Assembly (NCBI GenBank): GCA_900540305.1
Contig: UQFL01000039.1
Location: 1-21,118 of the forward strand
From: an uncultured Oscillospiraceae bacterium
Lineage (GTDB): Bacteria; Bacillota; Clostridia; Oscillospirales; Acutalibacteraceae
Direction: 5' to 3'
Length of the DNA stretch: 21,118 bases
The position numbers were made by a program, and so were the translations under genes. This document shows, one piece after another, positions 14,958 to 21,118 of this stretch. How positions within the stretch are numbered: position 1 is the stretch's first letter; every line of letters starts with the position of its first letter. The notes under the pieces are model-generated. The model was not told the DNA's origin, ran no database searches, and was given only the letters and a program-made list of their open reading frames with translations.

Positions 14958-15000
14958 TCTTTTTTATTTTCAGCGTTTTGCACAATGCTTTTTGAAATGA

Positions 15001-15037
15001 AAAAATAGCAGTTTCTCAGTAAAGAGAAACTGCTATT
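15001..15037 (-). terminator. Terminator of the DUF6809 gene
   Basis: AATAGCAGTTTCTC (15004-15017) pairs perfectly with GAGAAACTGCTATT (15024-15037). Read on the minus strand it ends in six T. It lies 27 bases past the DUF6809 stop. Confidence 0.9.
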
Positions 15038-15063
15038 CATATGCAAGTAGTATTTAATTCAAT

Positions 15064-15315
15064 TTATAATTCGGTTAATAACCTAACTGCTAACTTAAAT
15101 CCGATTTCAAATGCCTGACATTCAACCATCGAAGTGTACTTGTCAACACATTCAATATATTTCTTGAACTCTTCAAGTTCTTTATCCTTAAGTGTTGATG
15201 TTAGATACTCCTGATGCCTTGCCATCAGTTCAACTAACTTCTTTTCTTCATCAGATACTTCTTTATCCTCACAAGGCTTTATATTTCCATGCCATAGCTC
15301 CTGCAGTATTGACAT
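15064..15315 (-). CDS. DUF6809-like small protein
   Basis: An 83-residue protein starting MSILQELWHGNIKPCEDKEV, the opening I associate with DUF6809 (LQELWYGNI-P), followed by two amphipathic helices and ending in CQAFEIGFKLAVRLLTEL, the usual F-x-GF-LG-RL tail. Function is unknown. Members are common in Clostridia, often next to mobile genes. The frame is open to 15396, but AAAGGAG stands right before ATG 15315. It has its own terminator. It could be transcribed with the eight-gene cluster upstream, as no terminator was seen between 15397 and 15455. Confidence 0.8.
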   Translation of the reverse strand: MSILQELWHGNIKPCEDKEVSDEEKKLVELMARHQEYLTSTLKDKELEEFKKYIECVDKYTSMVECQAFEIGFKLAVRLLTEL

Positions 15316-15455
15316 AAAATCAACTCCTTTGCAGTACACACATATACCACAAAGAAGTTTGAAAGTCCAGCTGCTCCAAATATTTTTTTGATACATTAGT
15401 ACCTAATCTTAATCAGACAAAACATAATACGAAACAGTTCAGTAAACTTTTCAAT

Positions 15456-16085
15456 TTATCGTTTCGATATATTATTAATTTCGTTCTGCAGGTTAGCTAA
15501 AAAAGTACCAGCGTGAGCACCGTCCATCTGCGTATGATGGAACTGAAAAGAAAGTGTTAAATAATACCGAAACCATTTCTTTTTATATCTGCCCCAAATA
15601 ATAAACGGATTATTAAAAATGCCACTGTTCATACCAACGGCACCGTCAATTTCTGTATCTATGATAGCAGATGTACCGATTACCATACTGTTTTCGGATA
15701 AGTCCCTGTCCTGACAGCTTGCGGCTACCTGTGCTGTATATTTCAGATATTCCTCGTTGAATTGCCTTAGCTCGGCTTTATAGGAAAGGTCGCAGGAGCT
15801 GACTTCTCCCTCTTTATTTTTTACAATGGTATTGACCGCTATGGTGTCATACTGTATGAGTTTATCGCCGACCGGAAGTATGTAAAACTCCATTACCTCT
15901 GCGGCGGCTCTGCCGATACAATAATCAAGCAGCATATTAAATTTCAGATTTCTTTTTCGACTAACCTTTATCAGATTAGTAACATCAAAAGTCTTAAAAA
16001 AAGTCACCATTGGATTGGGTGCTTTCATCCAAAGCTCATACGCCGTAGCTCGTGTAGTATCTTTAGGTTCTACTTCTTTAGGCAT
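15456..16085 (-). CDS. CatA-like chloramphenicol acetyltransferase family protein
   Basis: A 209-residue acyl-CoA-dependent O-acetyltransferase of the CAT trimer family. The catalytic motif FHHTQMDGAHAG has the base-catalyst His (183 or 184) and the structural Asp188 with Gly189, as in HHxxxDG of CAT enzymes. SFQF before it and the final helix FLANLQNEIN are typical. Length equals that of classical CATs (about 210-220). The N-terminus (RATAYELWMKAPNPMVTFFK) differs from the well-known CatA/CatQ types, so it may be a divergent member with another acceptor; chloramphenicol resistance is possible but not shown. ATG 16085 is chosen because GGAGG lies just upstream. Last gene of the eight-gene minus-strand cluster. 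Confidence 0.82.
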   Translation of the reverse strand: MPKEVEPKDTTRATAYELWMKAPNPMVTFFKTFDVTNLIKVSRKRNLKFNMLLDYCIGRAAAEVMEFYILPVGDKLIQYDTIAVNTIVKNKEGEVSSCDLSYKAELRQFNEEYLKYTAQVAASCQDRDLSENSMVIGTSAIIDTEIDGAVGMNSGIFNNPFIIWGRYKKKWFRYYLTLSFQFHHTQMDGAHAGTFLANLQNEINNISKR

Positions 16086-16101
16086 TATAACCTCCAAATT
16101 C

Positions 16102-16587
16102 TTAATTGATTTTATTTAGGTCGATTACCATAATGTATTCTTCGTTGTTTTCGTCAACCGTATTAAAGCCTGCCTTTTTATACATCCTCACTGCATAATT
16201 GTCCTTTTGAACAGACAAAGAAAGTTTTGCATAACCAGCGGCTTTTTCCGTTGACAACATTTGCGTTAGCAATGAAGTCCCGATTCCCATTTCTCTGTAT
16301 CCTTTAAGGACAGACATTGCAAGCGATGGGGTATTCTTATCAATATGTCCGTAATCATTCATAATTCTTGCCCATATTGCTCCTACAATATTTCCGTCAA
16401 CTTCTGCAACCAGAGCTTTATCGTGTATGCTGTTTCCAAAGTCTGCAATGTATACTTGCAATTCGGGACAAGCTATCACTGATTTAGGCGGCGTAGCCGT
16501 ACCATCCGGAATATAAATTGCTTCGTACAAAAAGTCACCGAGCAGACTATATTCTTCTTTTCGCATTTCTCTTATAGAGTAGTTCAT
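16102..16587 (-). CDS. GNAT N-acetyltransferase
   Basis: A 161-residue single-domain GNAT. YSIREMRKEEYSLLGDFLYE opens it; the loop KGYREMGIGTSLL (about 101-113) binds the acetyl-CoA pyrophosphate, and LSVQKDNYAVRMYKKAGF is motif B. The segment IYIPDGTATPPKSVI near 25-39 is shared by one recognisable Firmicutes subgroup of unknown substrate. AAGGA precedes the ATG at slightly long spacing. It lies 16 bases upstream of the CatA-like gene and 34 bases downstream of the VOC gene, so it belongs to the same transcript. Together with CatA it suggests acyl-transfer detoxification. Confidence 0.82.
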   Translation of the reverse strand: MNYSIREMRKEEYSLLGDFLYEAIYIPDGTATPPKSVIACPELQVYIADFGNSIHDKALVAEVDGNIVGAIWARIMNDYGHIDKNTPSLAMSVLKGYREMGIGTSLLTQMLSTEKAAGYAKLSLSVQKDNYAVRMYKKAGFNTVDENNEEYIMVIDLNKIN

Positions 16588-16621
16588 ATCTTACTCGTTC
16601 CTTATCCATTTAAAAATAGCC

Positions 16622-17080
16622 TTACCGCATACAAGCATTTATAAACTTTATAGGCACATTCATTCGCTTTGCAACCTGTTCCGGCGTCATTCCACTATCC
16701 AAGAAACGCTTGCATACGACCTTCATATTCTCTCCGACTTCGATAATATGCTTATCAGGATCATAGAAGCGAACGACTCTCTGCCCCCACGAATGTTCGA
16801 TAATCGGGTGGACATATTCAATATCACATTCTTTCAGCTTATCCGCAAATTTGTCAAAATCATCTTCCTCAAAATAAAGCTCAAAGTTGTTGCCGCCAAA
16901 AGAAATGTCATTTGTACTGATAAATTCCTTATATGTTTCAACAGTTTGTAGAGCTAAACCGCCTGTTAGAGTCTTATTTGCTCCAAAGTCCATAATGATA
17001 TGAAGTCCAAAGACTTTTTTATAAAATTCAACCGATTTGTCTATATCAGTTACTACCAGCATAGGATTTTTTAATTTCAT
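16622..17080 (-). CDS. VOC family (glyoxalase/bleomycin-resistance fold) protein
   Basis: A 152-residue protein with the vicinal-oxygen-chelate fold. NPMLVVTDIDKSVEFYKKVF (5-24) is the first beta-alpha unit, NNFELYFEEDDFDKFADKL the middle, and VVRFYDPDKHIIEVGENM the final strand pair, with a metal-ligand type Glu in IIEVGE. A C-terminal extension of about 25 residues (SGMTPEQVAKRMNVPIKFIN) resembles a small helix-turn-helix. VOC proteins bind or modify small molecules such as fosfomycin, bleomycin or methylglyoxal adducts; the ligand here is unknown. GGGAGG precedes ATG. It is central in the minus-strand cluster. Confidence 0.83.
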   Translation of the reverse strand: MKLKNPMLVVTDIDKSVEFYKKVFGLHIIMDFGANKTLTGGLALQTVETYKEFISTNDISFGGNNFELYFEEDDFDKFADKLKECDIEYVHPIIEHSWGQRVVRFYDPDKHIIEVGENMKVVCKRFLDSGMTPEQVAKRMNVPIKFINACMR

Positions 17081-17104
17081 TTTTTCCTCCCAACATTCTC
17101 ATCA

Positions 17105-17518
17105 CTATTTCCGATTTGGTTTTCTTTTAATAGCCAACAGCTTCATATAATCATCAAATTCTGAAGTATCGGTCGGCTCAAACATTACCCATTTCCCATC
17201 ACGATATGTCTGTGCTTCATCATATCGCCTGCAAACGGAGTCAGAAAGCGTATCTCTTATATCTTCAAATTTTGCTCTTTCGTCTTTCCCGAAAATAATC
17301 ATAAAACCAACGCAATTACTTTTTGCGTATAGACTGCAAAGCGTTTTACCACCTCTGCGGTACTTATATTCGTAAGTCCAGTTCTTACCGCCTGTGTTCC
17401 ACAGCCGTTCCATATCGTATTTTTCATCAATTACCGAACACAGCTCTTGCCAGACCTCAAACAAAGGTTGTCCGAGCAATTCAGTCATAGTTGATTGGGT
17501 AGGCGTATTTTCAAGCAT
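17105..17518 (-). CDS. DUF3788 family protein
   Basis: A 137-residue cytoplasmic protein matching DUF3788 from memory. Recognisable parts are the MTELLG...LFEVWQELCSVIDE opening, then WNTGGKNWTYEYKYRRGGKT (41-60), then LCSLYAKSNCVGFMIIFGK, and the end YRDGKWVMFEPTD with a last helix DDYMKLLAIKRKP. The fold is thought to be alpha/beta; no activity is known to me. GGAGGAG precedes ATG. It starts 47 bases after the flavodoxin gene stop and precedes the VOC gene by 24 bases. Homologues often sit among GNAT and VOC genes in Clostridia, as here. Confidence 0.83.
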   Translation of the reverse strand: MLENTPTQSTMTELLGQPLFEVWQELCSVIDEKYDMERLWNTGGKNWTYEYKYRRGGKTLCSLYAKSNCVGFMIIFGKDERAKFEDIRDTLSDSVCRRYDEAQTYRDGKWVMFEPTDTSEFDDYMKLLAIKRKPNRK

Positions 17519-17565
17519 TGTATCTCCTCCGTGAATTAGGATTTATCTGCATTACAAACTGGATT

Positions 17566-18090
17566 TTATCGCCTAATGCATTCAATTATTGGTTCAATGT
17601 ATTTTTTGTCAGTCCAGTCGCAGCTGTTGTCCCCGGCTGCCATTAATGCCTTTTCCCATATTTCGTAATCAGATGGATCTTTCTTTGCAACAGCCTTTCT
17701 AAGTAAATTGCATAATATTCTATCTTTGAAGGACATTGTGTCCATATCCCATGCGCCGCGACAGTAAAAGATTGGAATATCAGATAAATTATCTTTCATG
17801 TTACGCTCTTTGATTTGCAGAAATGTATTTTCTTCATATGGAGACGCACCGCAACAAAATACAATAATCTTTTTGTCCGTCAATTTATTGATATTCTTTT
17901 TTAGAAAAGACAAGCCGGCAATACCGGAAGCATATATTCCTCCGCCTAAAATAATAGAATCATATGCAATAATTTCATTGATATCAGCTTTTTTTGTTTC
18001 TATACACTGAAACCCGGTTTCCTCGGACAGCCATTCAGCGTATCTTTTTGTGGCACCGTATTTTGATTGATATAGGATTACTCCGTTCAT
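17566..18090 (-). CDS. Flavodoxin-domain protein (HemG/menaquinone-oxidoreductase-like)
   Basis: A 174-residue flavoprotein. The FMN phosphate loop is ILYQSKYGATKRYAEWLSEE (5-24), the second loop DSIILGGGIYASGIAGLSFL (44-63) and the third IIVFCCGASPYEEN. The long C-terminal helix-rich part with YCRGAWDMDTMSFKDRILCN puts it in the flavodoxin_5/HemG-like group, not among short electron carriers. Some relatives oxidise protoporphyrinogen; in Clostridia the substrate is usually unknown. AAGGAG precedes ATG. It is part of the eight-gene cluster, between the DUF3795 and DUF3788 genes. Confidence 0.85.
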   Translation of the reverse strand: MNGVILYQSKYGATKRYAEWLSEETGFQCIETKKADINEIIAYDSIILGGGIYASGIAGLSFLKKNINKLTDKKIIVFCCGASPYEENTFLQIKERNMKDNLSDIPIFYCRGAWDMDTMSFKDRILCNLLRKAVAKKDPSDYEIWEKALMAAGDNSCDWTDKKYIEPIIECIRR

Positions 18091-18131
18091 AAGTTGATCT
18101 CCTTAAATTTACATTTGTTACTCTATGTATT

Positions 18132-18464
18132 TTATCTTTTCAAATTCTCCAAAGCTGATGGATTATTTTCGAGGATTGCCCCAACAGTCGGGCAGGTTTC
18201 TAACTCAGAACAGTCGCCACAGGTGGAAACACCTTTATTTAACGCACACTTCCGAATCCCGCACAGGCTATCACAAAATACCGTTTTTGCCCCATTCATA
18301 CGGCAGCCTTCGCAGTTAATATGCTCTGGAAGAATCGGGGCGTTGTTTAGCTCTGCCCACAGCTTCGCAGTTTTCTCCCGCAAAGCCTGATCGTCATTGA
18401 CGGTTGCTATGTATGCGTCGCATTTTTCGCAGTCCAATCCGCAGTATCCGATCATATCTTTCAT
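18132..18464 (-). CDS. DUF3795 cysteine-rich protein
   Basis: A 110-residue protein with eleven cysteines arranged as CGLDCEKC (8-15), CEGC (51-54), then C-x3-C-x4-C and CGDCSELETC near the C-terminus. This pattern is the DUF3795 signature and suggests Zn or Fe-S binding; the metal is not known to me. Members are short cytoplasmic proteins found in Clostridia, archaea and delta-proteobacteria. AGGAGG precedes ATG. Its stop lies 41 bases before the flavodoxin gene start, so a redox partnership is conceivable, but it rests on position only. Confidence 0.85.
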   Translation of the reverse strand: MKDMIGYCGLDCEKCDAYIATVNDDQALREKTAKLWAELNNAPILPEHINCEGCRMNGAKTVFCDSLCGIRKCALNKGVSTCGDCSELETCPTVGAILENNPSALENLKR

Positions 18465-18485
18465 AGGTTATATGCCTCCTGTCTG

Positions 18486-18668
18486 TTATTTTTCATCATC
18501 AATTTCACGCTCAAAGATCGAATACTTCCAGTTATCAGTTCCGGAAATCAAACGCCAGCCTTGTTTTCCATATTCATTGAGCTTCTCAATATACCGATCC
18601 AGCTTAATATGAACATTAAACGATGGCTCTGCGCTTAAATCAACTGTCATATATTCATACTTCTTCAT
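18486..18668 (-). CDS. DUF4177-like small protein
   Basis: A 60-residue protein with the pattern YEYMTVDL...LDRYIEKLNEYGKQGWRLIS, which matches the DUF4177 type (strand, then LN-LG-EGW-LVS). Function is unknown. AAAGGAG precedes ATG. It is the second gene of the minus-strand cluster, 26 bases after the lipoprotein gene and 21 bases before DUF3795. Its size is normal for this group. Confidence 0.72.
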   Translation of the reverse strand: MKKYEYMTVDLSAEPSFNVHIKLDRYIEKLNEYGKQGWRLISGTDNWKYSIFEREIDDEK

Positions 18669-18694
18669 AAATAATCTCCTTTGTAAACTGGAAT

Positions 18695-19141
18695 TTAATT
18701 TTTCGGAATGAAATATATAGAATAGTCACCTATACTGATTGGCAAAGTTGGCTCTTCTGAACCATCATAATATTCTGTTGGGGATAAGGTGGCATAACCA
18801 GTCACTCCGTCAATAATAATCTCATAATCTGTTCCCTTTGATGTTTTCTTCTGCACCTCATAAGTTCCGTTATATGTCTTTCCGATTGTGGTATCCGTTA
18901 TAGTAATTTCGCCATCTTTGGCGATCAATGTTAAATCCACAATTTCGGCGTCAGGATATAACTCGTCGGCTTCACCTACGGCTATAACAAGTTCGTCCTG
19001 ATATTGAGCATCTTCAATATCATTGCTCATAACTGTTCTCATTTTCCATTTGTAGTCTTCAATTTGAACAACATCTGCATTACAAGCGGTAAGAGCAAAT
19101 GTAAATATTACAATGAAAGATATGCATATAAATTTTTTCAT
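18695..19141 (-). CDS. Small lipoprotein of unknown function
   Basis: A 148-residue exported protein. The signal peptide MKKFICISFIVIFTFALTAC ends in a perfect LTAC lipobox (Cys20), so it should be lipidated and held at the outer face of the membrane. The rest is beta-rich and acidic, with ITDTTIGKTYNGTYEVQK and GYATLSPTEYYDGSEEPTLP, similar in style to small Clostridia lipoproteins with a lipocalin-like barrel. No catalytic motif was seen. GGGAGG precedes ATG. It is the first gene of the eight-gene cluster; I saw no convincing promoter immediately upstream. Confidence 0.8.
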   Translation of the reverse strand: MKKFICISFIVIFTFALTACNADVVQIEDYKWKMRTVMSNDIEDAQYQDELVIAVGEADELYPDAEIVDLTLIAKDGEITITDTTIGKTYNGTYEVQKKTSKGTDYEIIIDGVTGYATLSPTEYYDGSEEPTLPISIGDYSIYFIPKN

Positions 19142-19500
19142 TTAAGAGAACCTCCCTTTCCCTCAATGTCTAAAACAGGCTCATATAATTTGTAAAGTTC
19201 ACTTGCATCAGCTATTTTATATTTCGAATTGTTATTTCATAACCCGTTGCCTAAAAAGTTCTTAGCTGGACAAAGAAATTGTCAAAATGGATGCAACCAT
19301 TTAATGATAGAATATAAGGTTTAGTATCTGCAATATTATGTTTTCAGCATAAATTAACTCAATTTTATATTAGCATAAATTATTTGATTAGTAAATCCTG
19401 CATTTTGCAATAACTTTCAATTGCTTAATTGTAGGCAGTTTTGAAATTAATTGCTTTTAAATTTCGTTTGTGTTATTTTGTTAGTAGAGAGGAAGATAAT
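19142..19500. other. AT-rich divergent intergenic region
   Basis: About 360 bases between the minus-strand cluster and the radical SAM locus. No coding frame is convincing. A minus-strand TTGACA (19285-19280) has no good -10 partner. Small inverted repeats occur (for example AAATGG/CCATTT near 19285-19302). It should hold promoters for both directions. Confidence 0.5.
19451..19479 (+). promoter_or_regulatory. Candidate promoter of the peptide/radical SAM locus
   Basis: TTGCTT (19451-19456), a 17-bp spacer ending TGT (extended -10) and TATTTT (19474-19479). Initiation near 19486 would leave only about 15 bases before ATG 19501, short but possible. Confidence 0.4.
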
Positions 19501-19572
19501 TATGTTATATTTTCGAGGTATTTGCTCGGTGCAATTAGACGGCAACAGATTGTATCGAGTTAAAAGTATTTA
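19501..19572 (+). CDS. Possible 23-residue peptide upstream of radical SAM gene
   Basis: A short frame beginning MLYFRGICSVQLDGNRLYRV and ending three residues later, with GAGAGGA about eight bases before ATG. It has one Cys, two Tyr, three Arg and a central LDGN. It stops 59 bases before the radical SAM gene on the same strand, where precursor peptides of radical SAM-modified peptides often sit. It could equally be a leader peptide or a chance frame: 23 codons is short, and no leader/core division or cleavage site is evident. Confidence 0.35.
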
Positions 19573-19631
19573 ATTGTTGTCAATAATTGCGCCTAATATT
19601 AGTGAATTTACAATATTAAGGAGTAGTTATA

Positions 19632-20381
19632 ATGAATAAATATTTGAAAAACATAAACAGAATAGAATTTGTAGTTACTATGACTTGCACAGGCAAGTGC
19701 AAGCATTGCTCACAAGGCAATCATATTTCTAATGAACACATCGACGGCGAAATAGCTGAAAAAGCAGTTTATGATATTTGCAACCATTATAAAATCAATT
19801 CTCTTATGACTTTTGGCGGGGAGCCGTTGCTATATCCTGAAACAGTTTGTAAAATTCATTCTGCTGCGAAAGAAATGAATATCCCTAATAGAGAATTGAT
19901 TACAAACGGATATTTCAGCAAAGATATTAACAGGATTAAAAATGTTGCACAAATGCTTGCTGAAAGCGGGGTAAATAGTGTTATGCTTTCAGTTGACACT
20001 TTTCATCAGGAAACAATTCCTATTGAATATGTTAAGGTATTTGCGCAAGCTGTGCTTGATGAAAGAATATCTATTTACACCCATCCCGCTTGGCTAGTCA
20101 GCTCAGATGATGATAACAAGTATAATTTGCAGACAAGAAAAATTTTAAAAGAGTTTGATGCACTTGGAATCGAGCAATCAACCGGTAATGTTATTTTTCC
20201 TAGGGGAAATGCATTAAAGTATTTGGATGAATATTTCAAAGAAAATGTTGAGTACAATAATCCGTATATTGAAAATCCGAAGGATATGAAAACAGTTAGT
20301 TTTTCTGCTAACGGTGATGTGCTTAACGGGAATATATATGAGAATTCTATTTTGGACATAATGAATTCTTATACAGTATGA
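19632..20381 (+). CDS. Radical SAM protein
   Basis: A 249-residue radical SAM enzyme. The [4Fe-4S]/SAM motif is CTGKCKHC (Cys19, Cys23, Cys26). FGGEPLLYPE (61-70) is the GGE motif binding the SAM amino group, and LSVDTFHQE the later strand. The end FSANGDVLNGNIYENSILDI resembles the start of a SPASM segment but has no cysteines, so no auxiliary cluster is expected. I recall a family of about 250 residues in Firmicutes with this same organisation, so it looks full length. Substrate is unknown; peptide modification is one option given the short frame before it and the ABC exporter after it. AAGGAG at 19618-19623 precedes ATG by eight bases. A strong terminator follows directly. Confidence 0.85.
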   Translation: MNKYLKNINRIEFVVTMTCTGKCKHCSQGNHISNEHIDGEIAEKAVYDICNHYKINSLMTFGGEPLLYPETVCKIHSAAKEMNIPNRELITNGYFSKDINRIKNVAQMLAESGVNSVMLSVDTFHQETIPIEYVKVFAQAVLDERISIYTHPAWLVSSDDDNKYNLQTRKILKEFDALGIEQSTGNVIFPRGNALKYLDEYFKENVEYNNPYIENPKDMKTVSFSANGDVLNGNIYENSILDIMNSYTV

Positions 20382-20383
20382 GT

Positions 20384-20416
20384 AAAGGGCAGGATTATCC
20401 TGCCCTTTAAGTTTTA
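20384..20416 (+). terminator. Terminator after the radical SAM gene
   Basis: AAAGGGCAGGA (20384-20394) pairs perfectly with TCCTGCCCTTT (20398-20408) around TTA; a T-rich stretch follows. It begins three bases after the stop codon, so the ABC gene needs its own promoter. Confidence 0.85.
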
Positions 20417-20421
20417 TATTA

Positions 20422-20450
20422 TTGTGTTTAGTGTAATTCTAATGTATAAT
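20422..20450 (+). promoter_or_regulatory. Promoter of the ABC transporter gene
   Basis: TTGTGT (20422-20427), exactly 17 bases, then perfect TATAAT (20445-20450). The transcript would start near 20457 with about 95 bases of leader. Confidence 0.65.
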
Positions 20451-20551
20451 CAAAATGTATATTGATTTATTTTATTTTAAAATTAATGTTAACAATGAGA
20501 ATGCTATCATCTTTATAAAAGTTATGCATTAACAAAAGAGGTTCAATAAAT

Positions 20552-21078
20552 TTGAAAACTACGCTAAAAAGTTCAAGTAACGATATAAAAATACTTATAA
20601 GAGAAATTAAACGATTAGGTAAAATGGATCGATGTCGTATTGTAAAAATATATTTTTGGGATTTTATAGAATCTATTTTAATATCTGTAAATCCTTTGAT
20701 TATTGGGAAGTGCATTGATGGCTTAATTAATAAAAAGTGTTTGGGGGTAATTATTTTAATCTTAACAGAGTTAGGTTATATGATAGAGAGCGCGCGTCAT
20801 AGATATCTCGAAACAAAATCCTATAGCTTTATTGTTGAACGAGAAAGTTGTCAGTATTTTAATAGAGAAGTAGAATGCGGTGAAGATACTTCTACAATTT
20901 CATCTCGTTTAGATATAATAGATGATATTCCTAATTTTATACTAACGGGTATTCCTGAAGTTGTAAGTTGTATTCTTGGAACTATTATTGTAGCTTTTAT
21001 GTTATGGTATTATGCCGGATTGATTACATTTATAATTGCATTAGTTGTTTCTGTTTTCATATTTGTTTTGACTAGAAA
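20552..21078 (+). CDS. ABC transporter transmembrane domain, partial (cut by contig end)
   Basis: The first 175 codons of an ABC exporter, open to the end of genomic sequence. Translation gives a cytoplasmic N-terminal helix, then SILISVNPLIIGKCIDGLIN (TM1, with the P-x-I-G-x-x-ID-L pattern of type-IV ABC exporters), a second helix ESARHRYLETKSYSFIVERE reaching into the cytoplasm, then two hydrophobic segments (VVSCILGTIIVAFMLWYYAG and FIIALVVSVFIFVL). The nucleotide-binding domain would follow beyond the edge. The start is TTG 20552, ten bases after AAGAGG; upstream the frame closes at a TAA with no ATG between, and the first internal ATG is codon 25. A peptide or drug export role is inferred from the fold and neighbours. 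Confidence 0.7.
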
Positions 21079-21118
21079 CTGTCTCTTATACACATCTGAC
21101 GCTGCCGACGATCGCATA
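21079..21118. other. Nextera read-1 adapter and index remnant (not genomic)
   Basis: 21079-21097 is CTGTCTCTTATACACATCT, the Tn5 mosaic end, followed by GACGCTGCCGACGA (to 21111), which together are the reverse complement of the Nextera read-1 transposase adapter. The final TCGCATA would be the start of an i5 index read in reverse; from memory it fits index TTATGCGA. None of this is from the organism. Confidence 0.97.

Larger units (their letters stand above)
14574..15000. other. Repeat-rich AT region, possible origin or control region
   Basis: No convincing gene in this stretch. It holds an 18-base direct repeat TTTGAGCCAAACTTTTTT (in 14613-14633 and 14746-14764), three copies of TTGCACAA (14596, 14838, 14978), a DnaA-box-like TTATCCACT on the minus strand (14855-14863), and two related palindromes listed separately. 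This mix, next to a winged-helix protein and an oriT candidate, is what a plasmid-like replication origin or regulatory region may look like. Confidence 0.4.

Noticed and set aside
14596..14985. CRISPR-like array from TTGCACAA and TTTGAGCC repeats
   Set aside because: Only two or three short copies with unequal spacing, and no cas genes.
8624..19631. Second copy of the tRNA-Pro 3' end as attR
   Set aside because: I looked for a repeat of TTCAAATCCTGTCACCTCG to the right and did not see one in the window; the element's right end may lie beyond it or integration may not be at this tRNA.
19632..20381. Truncated SPASM radical SAM pseudogene
   Set aside because: The C-terminus lacks SPASM cysteines, but the length and ending match a family I recall as about 250 residues, so it is treated as intact.
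20467..20715. 82-codon minus-strand frame
   Set aside because: It is antisense to the ABC transporter start, which has a membrane-protein pattern, a promoter and a ribosome site.

Overview
The window looks like a low-GC chromosomal contig from a gut-type anaerobic Clostridia, probably Oscillospirales/Ruminococcus-like. This is inferred from a group-B-type [FeFe] hydrogenase, DUF4250 and DUF6809 proteins, a GH51 arabinofuranosidase, strong AGGAGG-type ribosome sites and Clostridia-style mobilisation genes. It is a short-read assembly product. Base 1 starts inside the Nextera mosaic end, and the last 40 bases are the complete Nextera read-1 adapter plus what looks like an index. Real genome sequence therefore runs from about 11 to 21078.

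Left part (11-8680), ordinary chromosome of moderate GC: a DUF4250 gene; a TetR regulator; a two-gene operon of a monomeric [FeFe] hydrogenase and an ArsB/NhaD-type ion transporter; a lone FRG-domain gene; and a two-gene operon of a membrane-anchored GH51 arabinofuranosidase and an EEP-fold lipoprotein. Most of these units end in clear hairpin terminators. A tRNA-Pro(CGG) closes this part.

Middle part (about 8680-15060), AT-rich mobile-element territory starting right behind the tRNA: a Bro-N-like gene, then a mobilisation module on the minus strand (HTH protein, a hairpin-dense oriT candidate, MobC, MOBP-type relaxase, excisionase-like protein). No integrase is visible. A 2.6-kb plus-strand cassette (strong promoter, 30-codon leader peptide, terminator-type attenuator, GNAT, P-loop kinase-like protein, GNAT, metallophosphoesterase, terminator) lies between an intact xis gene and an 82-bp frameshifted copy of the 3' end of that gene. 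About 430 bp with direct repeats and two matching palindromes lies upstream of the HTH gene and could be a replication or control region.

Right part (15060-21078), accessory genes: a DUF6809 gene, then eight tightly spaced minus-strand genes (lipoprotein, DUF4177-like, DUF3795, flavodoxin, DUF3788, VOC, GNAT, CatA-like acetyltransferase) that resemble detoxification or resistance cargo. Next, on the plus strand, come a 23-codon ORF, a radical SAM protein and the 5' end of an ABC exporter cut off by the contig end. These last three are a candidate peptide-modification and export locus, and the key neighbours are missing.

The parts most worth following up are the attenuator-controlled cassette inside the duplicated xis and the peptide/radical SAM/ABC group at the right edge.
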